Of a stretch of DNA of 5,246 nt, positions 1 through 5,246 are shown in pieces. The stretch spans positions 1 to 5,246 of the forward strand of contig MGVM01000184.1 in the NCBI GenBank assembly GCA_001800495.1, written 5' to 3'. The notes beneath the pieces were generated by a model. It ran no database searches. It was not told where the DNA came from and saw only the letters and a program-made list of their open reading frames with translations. The translations under genes and the position numbers were made by a program. Each line of letters opens with the position of its first letter. The first letter of the stretch is position 1. The stretch comes from Elusimicrobia bacterium RIFOXYB2_FULL_48_7 (GTDB taxonomy: Bacteria; Elusimicrobiota; Endomicrobiia; CG1-02-37-114; XYA2-FULL-39-19).

Positions 1-2
1 TG

Positions 3-422
3 ATGAACAGAACGGCGCTCGCGATGAGTTGTCATGGCGAGGGAGGCAGCAGCCACCAGGAGGGCATGCAGGGCCATGACATGGGAAACATGGACAACAA
101 GCAACCAGCCCGGCAGAAGACACCGGCTGAGATTGAGACGGTTCTGATAACTGTTTATGCGTGCCCCATGCATTCAGAGGTTCGTGGTGAAAAGCCCGGA
201 AAATGTCCGAAATGCGGTATGGTCCTTGAATCCAAACAAATAATAAAATACCGCGTAAAGAAAAACAGTCCTGATGCTAAAGGCAATGAAACTGTAGCAG
301 CCAGCACTATTGCTTTTACCCGGCAGGGTGTCAGCACGGGATCTGTTACCAATGTCAAAAAAAAGGCCAAAAAAATGCCGGCGGCTAAAAAAACTGAATC
401 TAAAAATAATATGCTAAAATAA
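3..422 (+). CDS. Small His/Met-rich heavy-metal-binding domain protein, possibly 5'-partial
   Basis: This is probably a periplasmic copper/silver-binding accessory protein of the Cus-type system that follows. Residues 52-75 form a heavy-metal-binding domain of the kind found at the N-terminus of CusB-like adaptors and copper ATPases: CPMH (C54, M56, H57), a ten-residue spacer, then CPKCGM (C68, C71, M73). Residues 8-33 are rich in His and Met, as in copper-handling proteins. The C-terminal third is Lys-rich and low in complexity, encoded partly by three runs of seven or eight A (357-364, 369-375, 387-393). The ATG at 3 lies at the window edge with no visible ribosome binding site, so the true start may be upstream. 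Residues 5-10 (ALAMSC) could be the end of a lipoprotein signal, which would fit a longer N-terminus. The stop is 9 bases before the ATG of the next gene, so the two are almost certainly cotranscribed. The metal-binding call is firm; the exact start and localisation are not. Confidence 0.8.
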   Translation: MNRTALAMSCHGEGGSSHQEGMQGHDMGNMDNKQPARQKTPAEIETVLITVYACPMHSEVRGEKPGKCPKCGMVLESKQIIKYRVKKNSPDAKGNETVAASTIAFTRQGVSTGSVTNVKKKAKKMPAAKKTESKNNMLK

Positions 423-431
423 CACGTGTAT

Positions 432-1652
432 ATGAGGTCTTTTCCGATACTTTTTCTGTTGCTGGTTTTTGCGTTTACGGCGCAGGGGTATTCTCAGGAA
501 GAACCCCTTCTGCTGGATGATGTTATCAGGCAGGCAAGGGAAAATAATCCCGAGATACAGTCCGCCAGGCAGAGGTATCTATCGGTCAAAACGAGAATAA
601 CCCAATCGGGAAACCTGCCTGACCCGGTAGTGAGCTACGAGCGCGATACGGCCAACAAAATGAATATGTGGGGGGTCTCCCAGGAAGTACCTTTCTGGGG
701 TAGATTGTACCTGCGGTCAAAAATATCAAAAACTGAATCTCAGTCGATCGAGCAGGCGCAGTACAGGGCAAAAGAGCTGGAAGTGATTTCGAACACAAGG
801 AAAGCATATTTCATGCTTTTTGTTGCGGACAAATCAATCCAGGTTTACAATGAAACGGTTAGTCTCCTGAATAACATGGCTAAAGCAGTGGAAGCGCGGT
901 ATATTACGGGGACAGGAAGCCGGGGTGATTTATTGCGCCTGCAGATTGAACTCACAAAAATGGAGAATATGCTGAAAATGCTGCAGCAGGAAAAAGAAAC
1001 CTCGCAGGCGATGCTGAACATCCTAATGAATAATAAACCGGAAGAAGCCATCGGCGATCCCGTTCAACCAGAAAAACTTGAATTTTCATACTCGGTTGAA
1101 GAACTTCAGAAATTGGCTGCTGAAAACAGCCCGGAATTAAAGGGCGCAAAATACACGGTAGAAAAAAGCAGGTTGTCGGCGTCATTATCAAAAAGGGAAT
1201 ATCTCCCAAGCCTGATGCTGGGTTACAAGAACTATTATATGAGTGATTCGGGCGACAAGGCGGGCGATTTAAGCATGCTTTCCTTAAATGTGCCGCTATG
1301 GTTCTGGAAACAAAGGGCGATGTTTATTGAATCTAAGCAGGATCTGCGCATGGCGGAATATGAGTATAAAAACCTTGAAAACATGACGCTTTACGGCATA
1401 AAAAGCTTGTACACAAAGGTCAAAACGTACCAGCAATTGATAAACCAGTATAACACCGCCATGATCCCACAGGCAAAACAGCTTATGGACGTATCCAGGG
1501 AAAGTTACATAGCAAACCGCACGGATTTCATAGACCTGCTTGATAGCCAGCGGACACTCTTGAACCTGAATCTTGAACTTTATCAATACATAGGTGAATA
1601 TTGGAAGAATCTGGCAGAACTGGAAAGAGCAGTGGGGAAGGAATTGAAATAA
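432..1652 (+). CDS. TolC-family outer-membrane efflux protein, CusC-like
   Basis: This is the outer-membrane channel of a tripartite efflux pump, most likely exporting Cu(I)/Ag(I) given its neighbours. The N-terminus is a clear signal peptide (hydrophobic stretch FPILFLLLVFAFTAQG, with cleavage plausible near residues 17-22). There is no lipobox cysteine, so unlike E. coli CusC it is probably not acylated. Two OEP-type repeats follow. The first holds the family-typical LPDPVVSYERD and the QEVPFWGRLYLRSK stretch, then long Gln/Glu/Lys-rich helices; the second runs from about residue 220 to the end, with a VPLWFWKQ segment in the equivalent place. At 406 residues it is somewhat shorter than CusC (about 460). 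A GTG at 426 could add two residues, but the ATG at 432 is preferred; neither has a good Shine-Dalgarno, consistent with translational coupling to the gene just upstream. The adaptor gene starts 17 bases after the stop. The family call is firm; the metal substrate is inferred from context. Confidence 0.9.
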   Translation: MRSFPILFLLLVFAFTAQGYSQEEPLLLDDVIRQARENNPEIQSARQRYLSVKTRITQSGNLPDPVVSYERDTANKMNMWGVSQEVPFWGRLYLRSKISKTESQSIEQAQYRAKELEVISNTRKAYFMLFVADKSIQVYNETVSLLNNMAKAVEARYITGTGSRGDLLRLQIELTKMENMLKMLQQEKETSQAMLNILMNNKPEEAIGDPVQPEKLEFSYSVEELQKLAAENSPELKGAKYTVEKSRLSASLSKREYLPSLMLGYKNYYMSDSGDKAGDLSMLSLNVPLWFWKQRAMFIESKQDLRMAEYEYKNLENMTLYGIKSLYTKVKTYQQLINQYNTAMIPQAKQLMDVSRESYIANRTDFIDLLDSQRTLLNLNLELYQYIGEYWKNLAELERAVGKELK

Positions 1653-1656
1653 TGGT

Positions 1657-1663
1657 AAGGAGA
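1657..1663 (+). promoter_or_regulatory. Ribosome binding site deciding the adaptor start
   Basis: AAGGAGA lies six bases before the ATG at 1670. It makes 1670 the likely start rather than the in-frame ATG at 1652, which overlaps the preceding stop (TAATG), or a codon still further upstream inside the TolC-like gene. The 1670 start also gives a canonical lipoprotein signal peptide directly at the N-terminus. Confidence 0.8.
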
Positions 1664-1669
1664 ATATTT

Positions 1670-2854
1670 ATGAACAGAAAAATACTAATTTTTGTTTTTA
1701 TTTTTGGGTTAATCCCGATCTTCGGGCTTTTTTCCTGCGGGAGTAAACACGATCACAACGGGATGCAAGAATCAAATGCCCAGAAATATTATTGCCCCAT
1801 GCACACAAGCTATACTTCAGATAAACCCGGTTCCTGCCCCATCTGCGGCATGGACCTGGTGCTTATGCCCAAACAAGAACCTCCGGCCGGTGAAGCCGGA
1901 AATGAACGAAAGCTATTATATTACCGTAACTCCATGGACCCGAAAGTTACGTCAAAAGTTCCCATGAAAGACTCCATGGGCATGGATTATGTACCCGTTT
2001 ATGAGGAATCCAAAGGGCCCGGGAACGCAGGTATTTATATCAGCCCGGAAAGGCAGCAGCTGATAGGCGTGAAGCTGTCAAAAGTCAGCAGAAGAAACCT
2101 GGAGACTTATGTGCGCGCGTCAGGGAAGGTGGCGCATGACACTGAATTGTACTCGGCAATCGTGGAATACCAGCAGGCGTTCAGCGCAAACCAAAAACTA
2201 AATTCAGCCGGCCCTGCAGGCCCCGCAGGGATACAGCCAAGCGTTGAATCCGCGAAGCAGGCCGATTCACTGCTAAAATCAAGCATGGAACGCTTAATGC
2301 ACCTGGGGTTATCCCATGCGCAGATAGAAAAGTATTCAAAGACTTCCGAACCCCCGTCAAATCTGATTATGGCCAATCAAAACGGCGGCACTGTCTGGAT
2401 TTATGCGCAGGTTTATGAAAACGAAGCAAACCTTATAAAAGAAGGCCAGGTAATGGATGTTGCTACAGGCGCTTTGCCCGGCCATAAGTTCAGCGGGAAT
2501 GTCAGTTCTGTAGGTTCCTACATGAACAGCGAAACCAGGTCTTTACTGGTCCGGGCTGAGGTAGATGACCCCGAAGGCTTGCTCAAGCCGGATATGTTCG
2601 TGGATACGGTTATTCGCGTGAACATCGGAAATAAAGTAGCTGTACCTGAAGAAGCCGTGCTTGATACCGGCACCAGGCAGTTGGTTTTCGTTAATAAAGG
2701 AAAGGGGCATTATGAACCCAGGCAGGTCCGGGCAGGCCGCCACGCGGAAGGTTATTATGAAATTATTTCCGGCGTTTCCCCCGGCGAAGAAGTAGTCACC
2801 TCCGCCAATTTCCTGGTAGACTCAGAATCCAAGCTAAAATCCACAATTAAGTAG
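1670..2854 (+). CDS. CusB-like periplasmic adaptor (membrane-fusion) lipoprotein with heavy-metal-binding domain
   Basis: This is the periplasmic adaptor linking an inner-membrane RND pump to the TolC-like channel encoded just upstream; the N-terminal domain suggests Cu(I)/Ag(I) export. Numbering from 1670 (394 residues), residues 1-23 are a lipoprotein signal with lipobox LFSC (acylated C23). Residues 40-63 are a heavy-metal-binding domain (C42, M44, H45, C56, C59, M61). Residues 82-111 are the Met-rich YYRNSMDP...MKDSMGMDYVPVY module typical of CusB-type adaptors. The adaptor core follows: SGKVAHDTELYSAIVEYQQAF, a helical region containing a short GPAGPAG linker, the TVWIYAQVYENEANLIKEGQ beta-barrel stretch, and the C-terminal membrane-proximal part (VAVPEEAVLDTG, SPGEEVVTSANFLVDSES). 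The glycine-rich lipoyl half-motifs usual in adaptors are not obvious, which suggests a compact subfamily. No CusA-type pump follows. The family call is firm; the substrate is inferred from the metal-binding modules. Confidence 0.9.
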   Translation: MNRKILIFVFIFGLIPIFGLFSCGSKHDHNGMQESNAQKYYCPMHTSYTSDKPGSCPICGMDLVLMPKQEPPAGEAGNERKLLYYRNSMDPKVTSKVPMKDSMGMDYVPVYEESKGPGNAGIYISPERQQLIGVKLSKVSRRNLETYVRASGKVAHDTELYSAIVEYQQAFSANQKLNSAGPAGPAGIQPSVESAKQADSLLKSSMERLMHLGLSHAQIEKYSKTSEPPSNLIMANQNGGTVWIYAQVYENEANLIKEGQVMDVATGALPGHKFSGNVSSVGSYMNSETRSLLVRAEVDDPEGLLKPDMFVDTVIRVNIGNKVAVPEEAVLDTGTRQLVFVNKGKGHYEPRQVRAGRHAEGYYEIISGVSPGEEVVTSANFLVDSESKLKSTIK

Positions 2855-2858
2855 TTAT

Positions 2859-2878
2859 GTAGTTGCCGATTCATCGGC
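2859..2878 (+). repeat. GTAG-headed palindromic repeat, copy 1
   Basis: GTAGTTGCCGATTCATCGGC contains the inverted repeat GCCGAT-TC-ATCGGC (2865-2878). It lies between the adaptor stop and the SPFH ribosome binding site. A near-identical copy sits at 3768-3787 (one base differs, in the centre), and a diverged copy with different stem bases at 3797-3818. As RNA it could form a short hairpin; no T-tract follows, so it is not a convincing intrinsic terminator. Confidence 0.7.
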
Positions 2879-2884
2879 TCTGTT

Positions 2885-2892
2885 AAGGGAGG
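2885..2892 (+). promoter_or_regulatory. Strong ribosome binding site of the SPFH gene
   Basis: AAGGGAGG ends six bases before the ATG at 2899. It fixes that start and suggests efficient translation independent of the upstream operon. Confidence 0.8.
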
Positions 2893-2898
2893 AAGTTT

Positions 2899-3753
2899 AT
2901 GGAATTTTTGTATGTAGTAATTGCCGCAGTTGTTTTCATTTTTTTTATCGGTATCAGGATAGTCAGGCCCACGCGCAGGGGCTTGATTGAAAGATTGGGA
3001 AAGTATAACAGGTTTGCCAATGCCGGCTTCCAATGGGTAATCCCCATGATTGAGCATATCTACTACGAAAACGTAACCGAACAGATGGTAGATGCTGAAC
3101 CGCAGGAAATAATTACAAACGACAACCTGAACGCCCGGGTAGACGCCCAGGTTTACTTTAAAGTCAAATCTGACGAACAAAGCGTAAAGAATTCCATCTA
3201 TAATGTAAATAACATCAACTGGCAGATAGTAAACCTGGCAAGGACTACATTAAGGAACATTATCGGTACACTTACCTTAAAATCAGCCAACAGCGAAAGA
3301 GGCAAAATCAATTCCGAATTACACAGAATATTAAAGGAAGAAACCGTCCTCTGGGGTATTGAGATAGTCCGCACAGAACTCAAAGAAATTGACCCGCCAA
3401 AAGACGTGCAGGAAACCATGAACAAGGTAGTTAAAGCAGAAAATGAAAAAATTGCCGCTATTGACTATGCTACTGCCACCGAAACAGTAGCTGACGGCCA
3501 AAAAAGGGCAGAAATCAAGAAAGCCGAAGGTATCAAGCAGGCAAACATATTGCGCGCAGAAGGTGAAGCCGAAGCCATCAGGCTGGTCAATGAAGCCGCC
3601 CAAAAATATTTCGTAGGCAACGCCCAACTTTTAAGGCGCCTTGAAACCGTAGAAAAATCCCTTGCAAACAACGCCAAGATAGTTATCCCCGCAAACACCG
3701 AGCTCGTAAACGTAATCGGCGAACTAGCAGGAATACTACCATTAAAGAAGTGA
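2899..3753 (+). CDS. SPFH/stomatin-prohibitin-like membrane protein
   Basis: This is a membrane-anchored scaffold protein of the SPFH (stomatin/prohibitin/QmcA) superfamily, whose members oligomerise at the inner membrane and are often linked to protease control or membrane microdomains. One N-terminal transmembrane helix spans about residues 3-20 (FLYVVIAAVVFIFFIGI). The stomatin-type entry RIVRPTRRGLIERLGKY and the SPFH core follow (GFQWVIPMIEHIYYENVTEQMVDAEPQEIITNDN...ARVDAQVYFKV). ELKEIDPPKDVQETM leads into an Ala/Glu-rich coiled coil at about 175-235 (ADGQKRAEIKKAEGIKQANILRAEGEAEAIR). The length of 284 residues is normal for bacterial stomatin-like proteins. No NfeD-type partner is in the window. 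It starts 44 bases after the adaptor stop and is on the same strand, but a palindromic repeat lies in the gap, so cotranscription is uncertain. The gene ends in three consecutive in-frame stops (TGA TAA TAG, 3751-3759). The family is certain; the role here is unknown. Confidence 0.93.
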   Translation: MEFLYVVIAAVVFIFFIGIRIVRPTRRGLIERLGKYNRFANAGFQWVIPMIEHIYYENVTEQMVDAEPQEIITNDNLNARVDAQVYFKVKSDEQSVKNSIYNVNNINWQIVNLARTTLRNIIGTLTLKSANSERGKINSELHRILKEETVLWGIEIVRTELKEIDPPKDVQETMNKVVKAENEKIAAIDYATATETVADGQKRAEIKKAEGIKQANILRAEGEAEAIRLVNEAAQKYFVGNAQLLRRLETVEKSLANNAKIVIPANTELVNVIGELAGILPLKK

Positions 3754-3767
3754 TAATAGTTGTCGAC

Positions 3768-3787
3768 GTAGTTGCCGATTTATCGGC
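3768..3787 (+). repeat. GTAG-headed palindromic repeat, copy 2
   Basis: GTAGTTGCCGATTTATCGGC matches copy 1 (2859-2878) at 19 of 20 positions; the single difference is in the two-base centre, leaving the stem GCCGAT/ATCGGC intact. The two copies bracket the SPFH gene. Confidence 0.7.
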
Positions 3788-3796
3788 GCAGTTCTT

Positions 3797-3818
3797 GTAG
3801 CGGGTTGATTCATCAACC
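3797..3818 (+). repeat. GTAG-headed palindromic repeat, variant copy 3
   Basis: GTAGCG precedes the inverted repeat GGTTGAT-TC-ATCAACC (3803-3818, seven-base stem). It shares the GTAG head and the GAT-TC-ATC core with copies 1 and 2, but both arms have changed together so that pairing is kept. No T-tract follows. Confidence 0.65.
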
Positions 3819-3843
3819 GAAACAGGAAAAGCCGTGGAGATCA

Positions 3844-3889
3844 GTTCTTTGAAAAAACAGGTTTTTTCACTTTCGTGATGATTTTTAAC
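3844..3889 (+). repeat. 46-bp direct repeat, left copy (left arm of palindrome)
   Basis: The block begins GTTCTTTGAAAAAACAGG and ends GTGATGATTTTTAAC. It matches 5201-5246 at 44 of 46 positions, with both differences at 3872-3873. Inside it are TGAAAAAA-CAGG-TTTTTTCA (3850-3869) and TCAC-TTTC-GTGA (3867-3878), two possible small hairpins; the two differing bases fall in the loop of the second. The block is also the left arm of the inverted repeat ending at 3973. Confidence 0.85.
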
Positions 3890-3973
3890 GCTAAAATCTG
3901 ATTTTTCCCTGTTTTTCCTGCCGATTTTAACTAAATCATCAAAGTCGTTCAAAAACTGTGTTTTTCAAAGAAC
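3844..3973. repeat. Long imperfect inverted repeat (about 50-base arms)
   Basis: The outer ends are GTTCTTTGAAAAA (3844-3856) and its exact reverse complement TTTTTCAAAGAAC (3961-3973). Reading the right arm (3921-3973) on the opposite strand gives the same ordered blocks as the left arm: GTTCTTTGAAAAA, CAG/GTTTTT, ACTTT, GATGATTT and TTAA, with small indels between them. The centre (about 3890-3920) is T-rich. This could be a miniature mobile element, a recombination site or a structured RNA; I cannot tell which. Confidence 0.7.
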
Positions 3974-4046
3974 AGGTTATGTTGAGTAGCGGAATTGCTG
4001 ATGGGAACGAATATCATATTGTCTAAATACGTCCTCAAGGACAATG

Positions 4047-4104
4047 CTTTCTGGACAAATACATCGGCATTTGCAACAATATGCCTATGATATTATCCAG
4101 AAAG
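4047..4104. promoter_or_regulatory. Nested inverted repeats upstream of the RhuM-Fic gene, with a weak candidate promoter
   Basis: CTTTCTGGA (4047-4055) and TCCAGAAAG (4096-4104) are a perfect nine-base inverted repeat enclosing a second one, GGCAT (4066-4070) and ATGCC (4081-4085). A weak promoter-like pair lies within: TGGACA at 4052-4057, a 17-base spacer, and AACAAT at 4075-4080 (five and four of six consensus bases). The site could be an operator for self-regulation by the RhuM-type DNA-binding domain, or a folded leader RNA. The inverted repeats are certain; the function is speculative. Confidence 0.35.
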
Positions 4105-4154
4105 GATTACTGCTCTATCGAAGACATCATTCCAGACTCAGGAGTACATGATAT

Positions 4155-5147
4155 ATGGTTATAAAAAAAGCTGTTAAACTAACTGAAAACAATATTGTTA
4201 TTTACCAGTCAAAAAACGGAGCAATTGAACTTCGAAAAGACGCACAGAAAGACACTCTTTGGGCTACACAAGCACAAATGGCATCTATTTTCGGAGTTAG
4301 GTCTCAAGCGATTACTAAACATCTGAAAAATATTTACCGGGAAAACGAATTGAATAAAATTTCAACTTGTTCCAAATTGGAACAAGTTCAATTTGAAGGT
4401 ATCCGTTCAGTTAACCGTATAGTGGAAATTTATAATCTGGATGCTATTATATCAGTTGGGTATCGTATAAACTCAAAGATGGGAACAAAATTTCGCCAAT
4501 GGTCAACAAAGGTTTTGCACTCACATATTGTAGATGGTTTTACAATTAATAAAAAAAGATTAATAGTAAACTACGAATCATTTTTAAAAGCGGTAGAAGA
4601 TGTTAAAAACCTGCTCCCATTAGCAGGTTCATCTATGGATAATAAAAATGTCCTGGAGCTTGTAACATTTTTCGCTGATACCTGGTTTTCTCTTAATGCT
4701 TTTGACAATGATACCCTTATTTCAAAAGGGTCAACAACAAAACGGGTATCATTTGCAGCAGAAAAGCTTTCTGGGAATCTTAAAGAACTTAAAAATGCCC
4801 TTATTGCGCAAGGGCAGGCCAGTGACCTATTCGGTATCGAACGTGTAAAAGGAACACTTGAAGGTATTATTGGAAATGTTATGCAGTCGTTTGGCGGCAA
4901 CGAATTGTACCCATCGATAGAAGAAAAAGCTGCTCATCTGTTGTATTTTATTATAAAAAATCATCCATTTGTAGATGGCAATAAGCGGAGTGGTGCTTAT
5001 TCATTTGTTTTTTTTCTTAGAAGTGCGGGAGTTCTTGATACTGCCCGGCTTACACCTTCGGCTCTTACTGCCCTGACTTTACTTATCGCAGAAAGTGACC
5101 CAAAACAAAAAGACAAAATGATAAAACTTATTCTCACGGTTCTCTGA
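4155..5147 (+). CDS. RhuM-type DNA-binding domain fused to Fic/Doc domain
   Basis: This is a toxin-like or regulatory protein of the RhuM/Fic-Doc family. Residues about 10-140 match the virulence protein RhuM domain: a helix-turn-helix-like stretch (WATQAQMASIFGVRSQAITKHLKNIY), then YNLDAIISVGYRINSKMGTKFRQWSTKVL, which is highly typical of that family. The C-terminal half is a Fic/Doc fold with active-site motif HPFVDGNKRSG at residues 270-280 (H270, D274, N276, K277, R278). Fic enzymes transfer AMP or phosphate to protein targets. The GNK instead of GNG, and the absence of a second Arg three residues later, resemble phage P1 Doc (a kinase of EF-Tu) more than AMPylating Fic. No (S/T)xxxE(G/N) inhibitory motif is apparent. 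Start: ATG at 4155, ten bases after AGGAG (4140-4144). At 330 residues it looks intact. It is more AT-rich than the metal genes and lies between two copies of a 46-bp repeat, suggesting acquisition by transfer. No antitoxin gene is recognisable. Enzyme activity and target are inferred. Confidence 0.92.
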   Translation: MVIKKAVKLTENNIVIYQSKNGAIELRKDAQKDTLWATQAQMASIFGVRSQAITKHLKNIYRENELNKISTCSKLEQVQFEGIRSVNRIVEIYNLDAIISVGYRINSKMGTKFRQWSTKVLHSHIVDGFTINKKRLIVNYESFLKAVEDVKNLLPLAGSSMDNKNVLELVTFFADTWFSLNAFDNDTLISKGSTTKRVSFAAEKLSGNLKELKNALIAQGQASDLFGIERVKGTLEGIIGNVMQSFGGNELYPSIEEKAAHLLYFIIKNHPFVDGNKRSGAYSFVFFLRSAGVLDTARLTPSALTALTLLIAESDPKQKDKMIKLILTVL

Positions 5148-5200
5148 AAAAGGTGAAAATCAGGTAGTTTTGGTTTGAGTTACTGAAATAATTGAGAGCT

Positions 5201-5246
5201 GTTCTTTGAAAAAACAGGTTTTTTCACTACCGTGATGATTTTTAAC
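5201..5246 (+). repeat. 46-bp direct repeat, right copy, running into the window end
   Basis: This matches 3844-3889 at 44 of 46 positions, 1357 bases away, and starts 53 bases after the RhuM-Fic stop. The differences (5229-5230) lie in the loop of TCAC-TACC-GTGA. Because the match continues to the last base, the repeat may be longer, and a right-hand inverted arm like 3921-3973 may lie outside the window. Confidence 0.85.

Larger units (their letters stand above)
3754..4154. other. Structured 401-bp non-coding region between SPFH and RhuM-Fic genes
   Basis: I see no convincing gene here. In order, the region holds two GTAG-headed palindromic repeats (3768-3787, 3797-3818), a roughly 130-bp imperfect palindrome (3844-3973) whose left arm recurs at the end of the window, a small hairpin (GTCC-TCAA-GGAC, 4031-4042), and nested inverted repeats (4047-4104). 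Two tiny ORFs (4001-4090, 29 residues; 4081-4164, 27 residues, overlapping the next gene's start) have no recognisable similarity and no ribosome binding site. Confidence 0.7.

Noticed and set aside
1601..1669. Longer N-terminus for the adaptor starting inside the TolC-like gene
   Set aside because: The ribosome binding site at 1657-1663 and the lipoprotein signal beginning at 1670 favour the shorter form.
2755..3180. 141-residue minus-strand ORF opposite the adaptor and SPFH genes
   Set aside because: It is antisense to two well-supported genes and shows no domain.
3797..3818. Intrinsic terminator after the SPFH gene
   Set aside because: The hairpin is short and AT-containing and is not followed by a T-tract.
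3683..3952. 89-residue minus-strand ORF across the SPFH 3' end and the palindrome
   Set aside because: Its sequence is a translation of the repeats and the antisense of the SPFH gene, with no recognisable domain and no ribosome binding site noted.
4001..4164. Two small ORFs (29 and 27 residues) as an antitoxin gene
   Set aside because: Neither has a convincing ribosome binding site or recognisable similarity; kept only as part of a finding.
3844..5246. CRISPR array suggested by the repeated GTTCTTTGAAAA block
   Set aside because: There are only two direct copies, 1357 bases apart with a gene between them, no regular spacers and no cas gene.

Overview
The window looks like a bacterial chromosome segment from a Gram-negative (diderm) organism: it encodes a TolC-type outer-membrane channel and a lipoprotein membrane-fusion protein. 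I cannot place the organism by sequence alone. Intergenic short palindromes built around GATTYATC resemble repeats I associate, from memory only, with uncultured lineages such as Omnitrophota or Elusimicrobiota; treat that as a guess.

Positions 1-2854 are a tightly packed copper/silver (Cus-type) efflux operon fragment on the + strand. It holds a small His/Met-rich protein with a heavy-metal-binding domain (3-422, possibly cut at its 5' end), a TolC/CusC-like outer-membrane efflux protein (432-1652) and a CusB-like periplasmic adaptor lipoprotein with its own metal-binding N-terminus (1670-2854). The RND pump (CusA) that would complete the tripartite system is not in the window. Downstream, where it might be expected, lies a stomatin/prohibitin-like SPFH membrane protein (2899-3753), which has its own strong ribosome binding site and may or may not belong to the operon.

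Positions 3754-4154 are non-coding and unusually rich in structure. Two GTAG-headed hairpin repeats (a third copy lies at 2859-2878) are followed by a roughly 130-bp imperfect palindrome (3844-3973) and then by nested inverted repeats just upstream of the last gene. Positions 4155-5147 encode a RhuM-type DNA-binding domain fused to a Fic/Doc domain with a Doc-like HPFVDGNKR motif. It is visibly more AT-rich than the metal genes.

The most interesting feature is that the left arm of the palindrome (46 bp) recurs as a direct repeat at the very end of the window (44 of 46 bases identical), so the RhuM-Fic gene is bracketed by repeats. Together with its different base composition, this suggests a mobile or modular toxin-like cassette inserted beside a metal-resistance operon. 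What the repeats are cannot be settled from one window.
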